NCBI RefSeq assembly: GCF_900109055.1
Contig: NZ_FOIV01000002.1
Location: 372,001-436,000 of the forward strand
DNA length: 64,000 nucleotides
Source of the DNA: Prevotella sp. khp7
GTDB lineage: Bacteria; Bacteroidota; Bacteroidia; Bacteroidales; Bacteroidaceae
Direction: 5' to 3'
The first letter of the stretch is position 1, and each line of letters opens with the position of its first letter. Positions 26,753 through 36,281 of this stretch are shown here, piece by piece. The position numbers and the translations under genes are program-made. Under the pieces are notes generated by a model that was given only the letters and a program-made list of their open reading frames with translations, had not been told where the DNA came from and ran no database searches.

Positions 26753-28828
26753 ATGAAGCAAACAATGAACAAAGCCTTGACCATCTGTCGCTTACTGCTG
26801 TATATGGCTTTAATATTCGTTTCTTGTCAAAGGCATCAAGATGTTTCCTTATCACCTAAGGCGGATACTGTGGCATGGGCTGATAGCCTGATTAGCGAAA
26901 CACTTGCAACGAACGATAACGATCGTGTAATAGCCCTTGTTGACAGCTTGGAAAACGCTGGTGCCATCTCGTCTCTAAAAGCGAACTTCAGAAGAGGTTA
27001 TGCCTATGAACGGAAAGGTATGAGGTATTATACAGAGTTGTATTGGAAGAAAGTGCTTGAGGAGAAGAAACCAAGTCAGGAAGATCTTGAATCCTATATC
27101 CATGCCGCCTCATTTCTTGCTAACCGTCAGAATTCAAAGAGTGATTACGAAGGGGCTATTCGGACAGCATCAAAGGCTTTGGAAAAGATTGATTCCACAA
27201 AGAATCCTAAACCGCTTTTCAAGGCGATGCTCCTGCAGACTGTGGGCACCTGCCTGATAGAACTGAAACAAAGTTCTGAGGCTGACCATACTTTTGATGA
27301 GGCATTCGCTCAGTTCATGTTGGCTGTTGAAGGTGACAGTACTGATCACTGTATGCGAAACGCCATTATCGGATTGAGCAATATTTCGAAGAACTATCTT
27401 CAGAAAAAGCAGTTGAAGAAGGCTGCATTTTGGGTGAATCGTGCAGATTCGTTGCTTACCATCTTCAAGAATTTGCCTGACTCTAAGAAAGACAAGATCG
27501 ATAAGATGCAGGCCTTGATATTGCATAACCGGATCGGTATTGCAAAATCACATGGGAACTTAGAGGAAGCAGAGAGGTTATTCACGGCATATCAGGCCAC
27601 AGATTATGCCAAAACAACGGATGGGCGAATGAAGTCTATAAGCTATCTGATGAAAGCCAAACGCTATGAAGAAGCGGTTAAGAACTACGCCCTTCTTGAT
27701 GGATGGATAGACAAGAAGAACGGGACGCTGTCACTGGAAACTATTCGTAAACACTATACAGGCAAGTTCAAGGCTAATGACAAAGCAGGGCACAGGGATT
27801 CTGCATTGGTGGTGGCAAGAACAGTGTTTGCCGCCCTTGATTCTGCCATTACCGACTTTCAGAATAGTGAGATGGAAGAGTTGACCGCCATTTATGAGAT
27901 ACAGCAGAAAGAAGCTGAGATTTCAGAACAGCAAAAACAGAATGAGATGCTGCGACAGCGCTCACGGTTTACGACGGCGGGTATTGCAATGGTCTTAGGT
28001 ATAGCAGCCATGCTGGTATTCCTTGTTATCAATAACCGATGGAGTCATAGGTTGGAAATAAAGAACCGACAATTACAGCGTGAGCGAAACGTTGTCGTGG
28101 CACAGAACAAACAGCTTGCCGTAGAGCGTGACCATGCCAAGGCAGCCTCGAAAGCGAAGACGGCTTTTCTGCAGAGTATGACGCACGAGATACGAACGCC
28201 TCTTAATTCTATTAATGGCTTTACACAGGTTCTAACGACGAAAGACTTTGAACTTTCCGATGAGGAGCGACTCGACTTTAGTCAGCGCATACAAGATAAT
28301 ACAAGGTTGCTGACCAACATCCTTGACGACCTTATCCTGATTTCTGAGATGGAAAGTGGTAATGAACTGCAGGCACCAGAAGAATGTGTTGTAGCCAGTA
28401 TCGTGCTACAGGCAGCAGATGCTGTCCGTCAATTTGTGGCTCCAGGGGTGACGCTTGATAGTAATTGGAGCGTGTCTGATGACTGTACCGTCATAACTTA
28501 TCCACAGATGATTCTTCAAGTTCTCTCGAAACTACTTGATAATGCTGTCAAATTTACCACAGAGGGAAATATCACTCTAAATTTAGACAAGGAAGAGGAA
28601 AAACTCCATTTCTCTGTTGTCGACACAGGTCCTGGCATTCCTGCCGATAAGCGGGAGTATGTTTTCGAACGTTTCTCAAAACTCGACAACTTTGCACAGG
28701 GAACAGGTCTCGGTCTTACTGTCGCCCGTATGGTTGCTGAACGACTCAATGGTACGCTCACGCTTGATACCGAATATAATGGCGGTTCTAAATTTGACTT
28801 TATTATTCCTGTCAATCAAAACGCATGA
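26753..28828 (+). CDS. TPR-domain sensor histidine kinase
   Basis: This is a membrane sensor kinase of 691 residues. The N-terminal hydrophobic stretch ends at C25 (IFVSC), so it may be a lipid anchor or simply a first membrane segment. The periplasmic part (about 30-395) is helical with TPR-like repeats. A transmembrane helix (about 403-425, AMVLGIAAMLVFLVI) and a coiled coil lead to HisKA with H478 in MTHEIRTPLNSING, and an HATPase with GTGLGLTVARMVAERLNG. There is no receiver or DNA-binding domain, so its partner regulator is encoded elsewhere. Its stop overlaps the start of the purine permease gene (ATGA), so the two are translationally coupled; the signal may concern purines or nucleosides (inference). 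Confidence 0.9.
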   Translation: MKQTMNKALTICRLLLYMALIFVSCQRHQDVSLSPKADTVAWADSLISETLATNDNDRVIALVDSLENAGAISSLKANFRRGYAYERKGMRYYTELYWKKVLEEKKPSQEDLESYIHAASFLANRQNSKSDYEGAIRTASKALEKIDSTKNPKPLFKAMLLQTVGTCLIELKQSSEADHTFDEAFAQFMLAVEGDSTDHCMRNAIIGLSNISKNYLQKKQLKKAAFWVNRADSLLTIFKNLPDSKKDKIDKMQALILHNRIGIAKSHGNLEEAERLFTAYQATDYAKTTDGRMKSISYLMKAKRYEEAVKNYALLDGWIDKKNGTLSLETIRKHYTGKFKANDKAGHRDSALVVARTVFAALDSAITDFQNSEMEELTAIYEIQQKEAEISEQQKQNEMLRQRSRFTTAGIAMVLGIAAMLVFLVINNRWSHRLEIKNRQLQRERNVVVAQNKQLAVERDHAKAASKAKTAFLQSMTHEIRTPLNSINGFTQVLTTKDFELSDEERLDFSQRIQDNTRLLTNILDDLILISEMESGNELQAPEECVVASIVLQAADAVRQFVAPGVTLDSNWSVSDDCTVITYPQMILQVLSKLLDNAVKFTTEGNITLNLDKEEEKLHFSVVDTGPGIPADKREYVFERFSKLDNFAQGTGLGLTVARMVAERLNGTLTLDTEYNGGSKFDFIIPVNQNA

Positions 28829-30087
28829 AAGAAAGACTATTATCACTCATGGGCTTCTCTTTTCAAAGAGACAACCTGAAGATTGAAATCATTTCTGGGC
28901 TGACAACCTTTATTACCATGGTCTACATATTAGCCCTTCTGCCCAATATGTTTGCTCCGTTAGGCGACAAGGGATTTCCTGTAGATTCGATGTTTACTGC
29001 AGTTGCCCTTGCCTCTATTGTTGGTACACTCTTCATGGCGTTTATCGGTAAGCGTCCTTTCGGACAGGCTCCAGGACTAACTCTCAATGTGTTCTTTATT
29101 GAGACAATATGTATTTCTCTCGGCTATCCGTGGCAGTTTGCCCTTACGGCTGTATTTATAGAAGGTCTGCTTTTTGTTCTTATCTGTATGAGTAGCCTGC
29201 GACAGATTATTTTTGAGATGGTACCAACCTCGTTGAAATATGCAATCGCTGCAGGTATTGGTTTTTTCATAGCCATGATAGGATTCAAGAATAGCGGTAT
29301 ATTAGCAGAAGGGACGGTCTTTAGTCATCTGGATACACTGACGACTCCTGCTTCAATGCTATTCTTGTTCGGACTTGTAGTAACTGGAGCATTTACGATT
29401 ATGCATGTCAAGGGAGGATTGTTATTAAGTATTGTTATCATCAGCCTTATGGGCCTCTTGGTGGGAGAGACGACTATACCAGATGGTATTTTCTGTCTGC
29501 CTCCCTCTCCCGCACCGCTTTTTTGTAAGTTTTCGTGGAGCTACCTCCTATTGCCAGATTTTTGGGCCTGCGTTCTGACGATGCTTTTCTTTGACATCTT
29601 TGATACCCTAGGTACTGTGGTTGGTGTGATGACTTGTTCAGGTATTATCCGCAAGGATGGTCGTATTCCCCATCTGCGCAACATCATACTCAGCGATGCA
29701 TTGGCCACATCGGCAGGTGCCTGCCTTGGCTGTAGCACAGTAACGGCATACGTTGAAAGTGCGACAGGATTTGCCGAAGGAGGGCGTACGGGTGTATCTG
29801 CCCTCGTGGTTGCCCTGTGTTTTGCTGCAAGTCTCTTTTTGGCTCCGTTGTTCCTGGCTATTCCTGCAGCCGCTACCGCACCCGTCATGGTTATTGCGGG
29901 CCTTTACCTTTTTGGCATCATACGCCATATCAAACTCTCTGATCCTTTAGAGGCTATGCCAGCTTTTCTCACCATTTTGCTTATGCCTGTCACAGGAAGC
30001 ATCACTGATGGTATTATCATAGGCTTGTCCTCTTATATCATTCTTTCATTCCTTTGCAGATGGTTGAAAAAGAAGAGTAATAATTGA
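28825..30087 (+). CDS. AzgA-type (NCS2-like) purine permease
   Basis: This inner-membrane importer is probably for adenine, guanine or hypoxanthine. It has 420 residues and about twelve to fourteen membrane segments. Family motifs are visible: ISGLTTFITMVYIL at the N-terminus, GQAPGLTLNVFF, FDIFDTLGTVVGV and YVESATGFAEGGRTG. The length fits AzgA proteins. It overlaps the preceding sensor kinase gene by 4 bp and lies 27 bp before a GH127 gene with no terminator between, so all three may share a transcript. A link between purine uptake and arabinoside breakdown is unusual and unexplained. Confidence 0.88.
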   Translation: MKERLLSLMGFSFQRDNLKIEIISGLTTFITMVYILALLPNMFAPLGDKGFPVDSMFTAVALASIVGTLFMAFIGKRPFGQAPGLTLNVFFIETICISLGYPWQFALTAVFIEGLLFVLICMSSLRQIIFEMVPTSLKYAIAAGIGFFIAMIGFKNSGILAEGTVFSHLDTLTTPASMLFLFGLVVTGAFTIMHVKGGLLLSIVIISLMGLLVGETTIPDGIFCLPPSPAPLFCKFSWSYLLLPDFWACVLTMLFFDIFDTLGTVVGVMTCSGIIRKDGRIPHLRNIILSDALATSAGACLGCSTVTAYVESATGFAEGGRTGVSALVVALCFAASLFLAPLFLAIPAAATAPVMVIAGLYLFGIIRHIKLSDPLEAMPAFLTILLMPVTGSITDGIIIGLSSYIILSFLCRWLKKKSNN

Positions 30088-30114
30088 ATCTTTAACAACA
30101 AATAAACATAGATT

Positions 30115-32172
30115 ATGATGAAACGAATTCTGACTATGACTAGTCTTCTGGCACTCTTTGCTAGTACGACTTTGGCTCAGCAAAACGGGTATCCCTATAC
30201 CCAAGTTCCTTTTACTTCGGTAAAAATTGCACCAAATACCTTTTGGGGCGATCGTATCAAGGCTGCAAGGGAGGTGACGATTCCTTTAGCATTCTCAAAG
30301 TGCGAGAGTGAACATCGTTATAAGAATTTCGAGATGGCTGCCTACACGTTGCAGCATCCAGGGCATTCTGGTTTGCAGACAAAGGAATGGGATGTTTCGA
30401 AATTCATGGGTTTTTCGTTTGATGATACTGATGTCTATAAGACTATAGAAGGTGCCTCGTATGTACTTCAATCTTTCCCGGATGCAAAACTGAAGGCTTA
30501 TATTGATAGTGTGCTTGACGTAGTAGCTGCTGCCCAAGAACCAGACGGCTATCTCTATACCGCCCGAACCATCAACCCCGAGCATCCGCACCAGTGGAGT
30601 GGTAAAAAGCGTTGGGAAGTGGAGGAAATCCTAAGCCACGAGCTTTATAATCTTGGACATATGGTGGATGCGGCTTGTGCTCACTATCAGGCTACGGGGA
30701 GTACAAAATTTCTCAATATTGCCAAGCGTTATGCCGACTGCGTGATTAAAGAGGTTGGTGCTGCTGATGGTCAGGCCTGTGTGGTTCCTGGTCATCAGAT
30801 TGCAGAGATGGCACTCGCCCGTCTGTATGTTCTAACAGGCGAGAAGAAATATCTTGATGAGGCCAAGTTCTTGCTTGACTATCGTGGTAAGACAGGACGT
30901 AAGGATCTTTATTCTCAGAGCGATAAGCCCGTAGTTGAGCAGACGGAGGCCTGGGGGCACGCAGTACGTGCTGGTTATATGTATGCCGGTATGGCTGATG
31001 TGGCCGCCCTCCTCGGAGACTCAAGTTATATCAAGGCTATTGATACGATTTATGAAAATATTGTGGGCAGGAAGTATTATCTGACAGGTGGAGTTGGAGC
31101 TCGCCATTCTGGTGAGGCCTTTGGTGCTGATTATGAATTGCCAAACCTGACTGCTTATAACGAAACCTGTGCTGCCATCTCAATGGTATATCTTTTTGAG
31201 CGCATGTTCCTGCTCCATGGTGACGCTAAATATATAGACTGTTTGGAACGCACCTTGTATAATGGTGTTATTAGCGGTATGAGTGTTGATGGAGGAAAGT
31301 TTTTCTATCCTAACCCTTTGTCAAGCGATGGACACTATCGCTTTAATGCAGACAATACGATGACGCGTCAGCCTTGGTTTGGTTGTGCTTGTTGTCCTTC
31401 TAACCTCTCTCGTTTTATCCCTTCTATGCCTGGTTATGTCTATGGTGTGCGTGATAATAATCTCTATATAAACCTTTTTGCTGCCAATACCGCGACAATT
31501 CAGGTCAATGGCAAGAATGTGACCATCGAGGAGAGTACAGAATACCCATGGGATGGTGATATTGCCATTAAGGTGCTTCAGAATAAGGCAAAGGCGTTTA
31601 ATATGATGATTCGTATTCCAGGATGGGTGCAGAACCATGTTGTGCCAAGTGATCTTTATTCGTTCAGCGACGATGTTCTCTCTGGCTATGAAATTATTGT
31701 TAATGGTCAGAAGATGAAAGGTGAATTACAGAATGGTTATTTTGTCATCAATCGCAATTGGAAAAAGGGAGATGTTATTCGGATTCACTTCGATATGCCC
31801 GTACGAACGGTTATGGCAAATATGAAAGTGGCTGATGACAGGGGGCGTATCGCTGTGGAGCGCGGACCATTGGTTTATTGTGCAGAATGGGCTGACAATG
31901 ATGGAATAAATCCTCACCATCTTTTGCTTGCTCGCCATCCGCAGTTTGAACTGAAGACTGCCTATGGCATTCAGAACACAGAAGGTGATGGTAAAACTTT
32001 TAATGTAACAGCTATTGCAACTAAAGCTCAGGAAGCCTCAATAACTAGTGAGGGTAAGCTTGTTGCTAAAGATGTTACGGTGAAACTTATTCCTTATTAT
32101 GCTTGGAATCATCGTGGTGCAGGGAGGATGGATGTATGGATAGCCAGAAGTCTTTCCGGTCTTGATGACTAG
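30115..32172 (+). CDS. GH127 beta-L-arabinofuranosidase (no C-terminal discoidin domain)
   Basis: This is a third GH127 enzyme, 685 residues, with a signal peptide ending near TTLAQQ. The catalytic residues by family alignment are E334 in GEAFGADYELPN, E350 and C352 in NETC (zinc), and C426-C427 in GCACC with C426 as likely nucleophile. It is close to the GH127 encoded at 7939-10359 through the catalytic domain but ends about 120 residues earlier, lacking the discoidin-like module. It may therefore act on small, soluble oligosaccharides in the periplasm (inference). It follows the purine permease by 27 bp and is convergent with a broken LacI-type regulator gene. Confidence 0.92.
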   Translation: MMKRILTMTSLLALFASTTLAQQNGYPYTQVPFTSVKIAPNTFWGDRIKAAREVTIPLAFSKCESEHRYKNFEMAAYTLQHPGHSGLQTKEWDVSKFMGFSFDDTDVYKTIEGASYVLQSFPDAKLKAYIDSVLDVVAAAQEPDGYLYTARTINPEHPHQWSGKKRWEVEEILSHELYNLGHMVDAACAHYQATGSTKFLNIAKRYADCVIKEVGAADGQACVVPGHQIAEMALARLYVLTGEKKYLDEAKFLLDYRGKTGRKDLYSQSDKPVVEQTEAWGHAVRAGYMYAGMADVAALLGDSSYIKAIDTIYENIVGRKYYLTGGVGARHSGEAFGADYELPNLTAYNETCAAISMVYLFERMFLLHGDAKYIDCLERTLYNGVISGMSVDGGKFFYPNPLSSDGHYRFNADNTMTRQPWFGCACCPSNLSRFIPSMPGYVYGVRDNNLYINLFAANTATIQVNGKNVTIEESTEYPWDGDIAIKVLQNKAKAFNMMIRIPGWVQNHVVPSDLYSFSDDVLSGYEIIVNGQKMKGELQNGYFVINRNWKKGDVIRIHFDMPVRTVMANMKVADDRGRIAVERGPLVYCAEWADNDGINPHHLLLARHPQFELKTAYGIQNTEGDGKTFNVTAIATKAQEASITSEGKLVAKDVTVKLIPYYAWNHRGAGRMDVWIARSLSGLDD

Positions 32173-32186
32173 AATATATTCATAAT

Positions 32187-32228
32187 TTAAGAAAGGTTCT
32201 GCATCGTGAGATGTGGTACCTTTCTTAA
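32187..32228. terminator. Long hairpin between GH127 and the LacI-type gene
   Basis: TTAAGAAAGGT at 32187-32197 pairs with ACCTTTCTTAA at 32218-32228, with a further inner stem (GCATC/GATGT, GTGA loop). It lacks a long T tract but ends between convergent genes, so it could serve both strands. Confidence 0.6.
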
Positions 32229-32230
32229 GG

Positions 32231-33243
32231 TTATATAATGCTTTTTCGAGTACTTTCTCTTATCTCCAATCTTGCGTTAACTATTAAATTCTGTATTTGA
32301 GAATCTCCATTAATCTGATCTAGTAGCAGTCTGAACGCTTTGGTTCCAATCTCTTTTATATTTTGTTTCACAAATGTCATACGTGGTGTTGACATCCCAG
32401 AACCCCAATCACTCATAAAACCTATAATTGATACATCTTCTGGAACATGCAATCCCTTACTGATGACAACCTGAATGGAAGATATTGCCAAAAGACCATG
32501 AGATGCGATGATTGCATCAGGAGGTTCTGGCAGACAGAGCAGTTCTAATGTTTCGGATAGTCCTGCATTAAAACTGATATAGTCGCACTTTACTAATTCT
32601 TTCCTGACAGCGATACCTCTTTCATGTAATGCTTCAATATAACCATGCTTACGATCGGCAGTTTGTCGCATCTGATTAGGACCCCCTAAAAAGGCGATAC
32701 GTTTGGCACCACCATCAATCAAATGTAGAGTCGCTTGTTTCGCCAGCGATTCATCATTGATGGTTATTGATGAGAAATTTGAGCCTGCAACTCTGTCGAA
32801 CAACACTAATGGGATGTGGTTCTTTTTTATCCGTTCCAAATGGCTATAATCTGTTGTCTCTTGTGAAAGGCATAGGATGATACCTTCCACATGCATGCTT
32901 TCAAGATGTTCAAGACATTCAATCTCGCCTTTATATTTGTCATCGGAATCTGTCACGATACACATAAATCCAGCTTTACGGGCTTCATCTTCAACGCGCT
33001 TCACAAAATGAGCATAATAACTGAAAGACATGTCGGGTACAACAATCCCTATTGTTTTTGTTGTGTCATATCGAAGACTCGTGGCAAAAGGGTTTGGTCG
33101 ATAATTATATTCTTCTGCAAAGTGCTTAATTTTTATCGAAGAGTTTTGCTAACTCCTCCAAGACCATTTAACGCCCGAGAAACCGTAGAGACATTTATTC
33201 CAAGGTTTTTAGCGATATCGCGCTGTGAGATACGTTTTTTCAC
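32231..33243 (-). pseudogene. LacI-family transcriptional regulator, frameshifted
   Basis: Read from a GTG at 33243, the first 36 codons encode a classic LacI helix-turn-helix (KRISQRDIAKNLGINVSTVS, then RALNG) and run into TAA at 33133-33135. The frame shifted by one base continues with KIKHFAEEYNYRPNPFATSL, then the whole sugar-binding domain (TIGIVVPDMSFSYYAHF...) to 32231. The total of 1013 bases is one short of a whole number of codons, so one base has been lost, next to a run of five T (33130-33134). An intact version would have 337 residues. A sequencing error at the homopolymer cannot be excluded. If real, a headless protein could still start at the Met at 33031. The likely former target is arabinoside catabolism nearby (inference). 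Confidence 0.85.
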
Positions 33244-33272
33244 ACTTTTCCGTTTATTACGTTACACTCTTA

Positions 33273-33280
33273 CAAAAGTA
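33273..33280 (-). promoter_or_regulatory. -7 box of the LacI-type gene
   Basis: The minus strand reads TACTTTTG, 29 bp before the GTG at 33243. No exact TTTG lies at the usual distance. Confidence 0.5.
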
Positions 33281-33325
33281 GCCTTTTCTAACAAAACAAT
33301 AACGAAAAGGATGCACGAATTATTG

Positions 33326-33339
33326 CGCAACGCGTTGCG
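33326..33339. promoter_or_regulatory. Palindrome CGCAACGCGTTGCG, candidate operator
   Basis: A perfect 14-bp palindrome with a central CG step, as in many LacI-family operators. It lies about 46 bp upstream of the LacI-type gene's -7 box. A second copy is at 33513-33526. Confidence 0.5.
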
Positions 33340-33356
33340 TTCTTGGCGAAGTAAAT

Positions 33357-33386
33357 AACCACCTGCTTTCACAAACAGGTGGTTTT
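33357..33386 (+). terminator. Orphan hairpin in the LacI-metG gap
   Basis: AACCACCTG at 33357-33365 pairs with CAGGTGGTT at 33376-33384, followed by TTC. No plus-strand gene ends here; it could end readthrough from the convergent operon or belong to a small RNA. The rest of the 384-bp gap is AT-rich and holds only the two palindromes and two promoters. Confidence 0.5.
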
Positions 33387-33510
33387 CAATAAATTCATAT
33401 ATAAAACTATTGTGTTGTGTTGGGGAATGGGATATTTGATTATATCTCCTCCAACATTGCAAAGAAACAAAAATATATAAAGAAATGCAATAATATGATA
33501 GTAGAAATCA

Positions 33511-33528
33511 GACGCAACGCGTTGCGTC
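33511..33528. promoter_or_regulatory. 18-bp palindrome GACGCAACGCGTTGCGTC, candidate operator
   Basis: A perfect palindrome containing the same 14-bp core as the site at 33326. It lies 35 bp upstream of the metG -33 box. Two sites 187 bp apart would suit looping by a tetrameric LacI-type repressor (inference). Confidence 0.5.
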
Positions 33529-33562
33529 TCTAAAAGCAGAAGTTTGGAAATACTCAAATAAA

Positions 33563-33594
33563 TTTGGTATTTCGCTCACTTATTCGTACCTTTG
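33563..33594 (+). promoter_or_regulatory. metG promoter
   Basis: TTTG at 33563-33566, a 20-bp spacer and TACCTTTG at 33587-33594. The start codon is 33 bp further on. Confidence 0.8.
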
Positions 33595-33627
33595 CACCCA
33601 AATTAGAATAAATACGTATTTAAAGTA

Positions 33628-35694
33628 ATGGAAAACAAGAGATTCAGGCGTACGACCGTTACGTCGGCGCTACCATACGCTAATGGCGGCGTACATATCG
33701 GGCACCTGGCTGGTGTATATGTACCTGCTGATATCTATGTGCGTTATCTTCGTCTGAAGAAGCGCGAGGTATTGTTCATCGGCGGAAGTGATGAGCATGG
33801 TGTGCCCATTACCGTTCGTGCCCGTAAAGAGGGTATCACTCCTCAGGATGTGGTTGACCGCTATCATAAGATGATTAAGGATTCGTTCGAGGAGTTTGGT
33901 ATCTCGTTCGATATCTATAGCCGTACTACTAGTGAGACTCATCATAAGTTTGCTGCCGAGTGGTTTAAGAAACTCTACGACGAGGGCAAGCTGACTGAGG
34001 AGACTACTGAGCAGCTTTACGACGAGGAGGCTAAGCAGTTTCTGGCCGACCGCTATGTAACTGGTGAGTGCCCACACTGCCACAACGAGGGTGCCTATGG
34101 CGACCAGTGTGAGAAGTGCGGACGCGATCTGAGTCCTACTGAACTTATTAATCCAAAGTCAACAATCTCAGGTTCTACTCCTGTACTGAAGAAGACCAAG
34201 AACTGGTATCTGCCTCTGAACGAGTATCAGGACTGGTTGAAACAGTGGATTCTGGAGGACCACAAGGAGTGGCGTCCAAACGTATATGGACAGTGCAAGA
34301 GCTGGCTGGATATGGACTTGCAGCCACGTGCGATGACGCGCGACTTGGATTGGGGTATCCCTGTGCCTGTAAAGGATGCTGAGGGTAAGGTGCTCTATGT
34401 TTGGTTCGATGCGCCTATCGGCTATGTATCAAACACCAAGGAACTCTGCGAGAAGGAGCCTGAGAAGTGGGGCAACTGGGAAAAGTGGTGGCAGGATGAG
34501 GATACTCGTCTGGTTCACTTCATCGGTAAAGATAACATCGTGTTCCACTGCATCATCTTCCCTGTAATGATGAAGGCTCACGGCAAGTATATCATGCCTG
34601 ATAACGTACCTGCTAACGAGTTCTTGAATCTGGAGAACGATAAAATTTCAACCTCTCGTAACTGGGCTGTATGGCTCCACGAGTATCTGGTTGATATGCC
34701 TGGCAAGCAGGACGTGCTGCGCTATGTACTGACAGCCAATGCACCTGAGACAAAGGATAACAACTTTACTTGGAAGGATTTTCAGGATCGTAATAACAAC
34801 GAGCTCGTAGCTGTTTATGGCAACTTTGTAAACCGTGCTCTCCAGCTCACCAAGAAGTATTGGAACGGTGTAGTTCCTGCTTGTGGAGAGTTGCAGGATG
34901 TAGATAAGCAGGCTCTTGAGGAGTTCAAGGATGTAAAGGCTAAGGTTGAGGCTCTGTTGGAGCAGTTCAAGTTCCGCGATGCTCAGTTTGAGGCTATGAA
35001 CCTGGCTCGTATCGGTAACCGCTATATCACAGAGTGTGAGCCTTGGAAGGTTTGGAAGACTGATCCAAAGCGTTGCGAGACTATCCTGAATATCTGTTTG
35101 CAGCTTACAGCTAACCTCGCTATCGCCTTTGAGCCATTCCTGCCATTCAGCAGTAAGAAGCTCCGCGAGATGCTGAACATCAGCAGCTTCGAATGGGAGC
35201 AGCTGGGTAGCACCGACCTCCTGGAGGCTGGTCATCAGTTGGGCGAGGCATCTCTGCTGTTCGAGAAGATTGAGGATGAGGTTATCCAGAAGCAGCTCGA
35301 TAAGCTTGAGGCTACCAAGAAGGCCAACGAGGCTGCTAACTATAAGGCTGCTCCTATCAAGGATACAGTAAGCTTTGAGGAGTTCGAGAAGCTTGATATT
35401 CGTGTAGGCTTGGTAAAGGATTGTCAGAAGGTTAAGAAGAGTAAGAAACTCCTGCAGTTCACCATCGACGATGGTTCTGGTACCGATCGTACCATCTGCT
35501 CGGGTATTGCTGCCTTCTACGAGAATCCTGAGGAATTGATTGGTAAGCGTATCCTCTTTGTGGCCAACTTTGCGCCTCGCACCATGATGGGTATCGAGAG
35601 TCAGGGTATGATTCTGAGTGCCGTTGATGCCGACGAGAGTCTGAGTGTGGTTACAACCACTAAGGATGTAAAGCTAGGTAGCCAGGTAGGATAA
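33628..35694 (+). CDS. metG: Methionyl-tRNA synthetase
   Basis: This cytoplasmic class I synthetase charges tRNA-Met. The HIGH motif is at residues 23-26 (GGVHIGH). A zinc knuckle (CPHCHNEG...CEKCG) lies in the connective region. The KMSKS loop appears as KISTS ([10 protein letters not shown]). The C-terminal 110 residues form an EMAPII-type tRNA-binding domain ([17 protein letters not shown]). The length of 688 residues is typical for Bacteroidota. It stands alone between its own promoter and terminator. Confidence 0.98.
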   Translation: MENKRFRRTTVTSALPYANGGVHIGHLAGVYVPADIYVRYLRLKKREVLFIGGSDEHGVPITVRARKEGITPQDVVDRYHKMIKDSFEEFGISFDIYSRTTSETHHKFAAEWFKKLYDEGKLTEETTEQLYDEEAKQFLADRYVTGECPHCHNEGAYGDQCEKCGRDLSPTELINPKSTISGSTPVLKKTKNWYLPLNEYQDWLKQWILEDHKEWRPNVYGQCKSWLDMDLQPRAMTRDLDWGIPVPVKDAEGKVLYVWFDAPIGYVSNTKELCEKEPEKWGNWEKWWQDEDTRLVHFIGKDNIVFHCIIFPVMMKAHGKYIMPDNVPANEFLNLENDKISTSRNWAVWLHEYLVDMPGKQDVLRYVLTANAPETKDNNFTWKDFQDRNNNELVAVYGNFVNRALQLTKKYWNGVVPACGELQDVDKQALEEFKDVKAKVEALLEQFKFRDAQFEAMNLARIGNRYITECEPWKVWKTDPKRCETILNICLQLTANLAIAFEPFLPFSSKKLREMLNISSFEWEQLGSTDLLEAGHQLGEASLLFEKIEDEVIQKQLDKLEATKKANEAANYKAAPIKDTVSFEEFEKLDIRVGLVKDCQKVKKSKKLLQFTIDDGSGTDRTICSGIAAFYENPEELIGKRILFVANFAPRTMMGIESQGMILSAVDADESLSVVTTTKDVKLGSQVG

Positions 35695-35712
35695 TTATAA
35701 TATAAAATTAAG

Positions 35713-35749
35713 AAGAGGCTCACTTGAAAAACTTGTGAGCCTCTTTTTT
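35713..35749. terminator. Terminator between metG and the TPR gene
   Basis: AAGAGGCTCAC at 35713-35723 pairs perfectly with GTGAGCCTCTT at 35735-35745, followed by T4. It serves metG, and lies 2 bp from the convergent minus-strand gene's stop. Confidence 0.9.
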
Positions 35750-35750
35750 A

Positions 35751-36281
35751 TTATTGTTTGGTAGCTTTCTGCATACCATCAAAGAATTTCTGTTGCAAAT
35801 CCTTAGCCAGTTTGTTTTCAGGATTCAGCTTCAGGGCCTTTTCGTAACATTGCATCACCATCAGATAGTAACGCTGGCCGTTTACAGTAGGATTCTGTAC
35901 GATGCGGGTCATGTATAGATAACCTGTAAGCGTACTAATGTCTGATTGGTCGGCATTGCCCATCTGTTTCATCTTCTCGATGGTCTGCTCGGTTTCTTTC
36001 AGCAGGTTCTCTGTCTGTTCTGCCTGAGGGTTCATTACCGAATAATTCAGCGATTGAAGTGCTATCTGATACTTAGGTTGAATGCTGTCGGGATACATAG
36101 TGTCGATACGCTTCAATTCTGCAATACAGGTCAGATAGTTCTGGGGGGAAGGTTCCTGCAATCGAGAGAGGGATTGCATCAGGAGATTGTCCATCTTAAT
36201 CTCCTGGGCATTGACATTTACAACTGTGGTCAGTAAAAGAACCATTACACACACGTAACTTTTAAAAATTTGAGATGTCAT
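35751..36281 (-). CDS. Exported TPR-like protein
   Basis: This is a periplasmic helical protein of 176 residues with a signal peptide ending near NVNAQE. The C-terminal part holds a recognisable TPR unit (MVMQCYEKALKLNPENKLAKDL). Its start overlaps the end of the TonB receptor gene by 20 bp, so it is translated from the same transcript and probably works with that receptor. TPR proteins usually mediate protein contacts; I see no enzymatic motif. An alternative start at 36245 would leave a shorter signal peptide. Confidence 0.75.
   Translation of the reverse strand: MTSQIFKSYVCVMVLLLTTVVNVNAQEIKMDNLLMQSLSRLQEPSPQNYLTCIAELKRIDTMYPDSIQPKYQIALQSLNYSVMNPQAEQTENLLKETEQTIEKMKQMGNADQSDISTLTGYLYMTRIVQNPTVNGQRYYLMVMQCYEKALKLNPENKLAKDLQQKFFDGMQKATKQ

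Noticed and set aside
33262..33462. 66-codon minus-strand open frame in the LacI-metG gap
   Set aside because: It spans the orphan hairpin and a palindrome, has odd composition and no fitting promoter; it is more likely non-coding.
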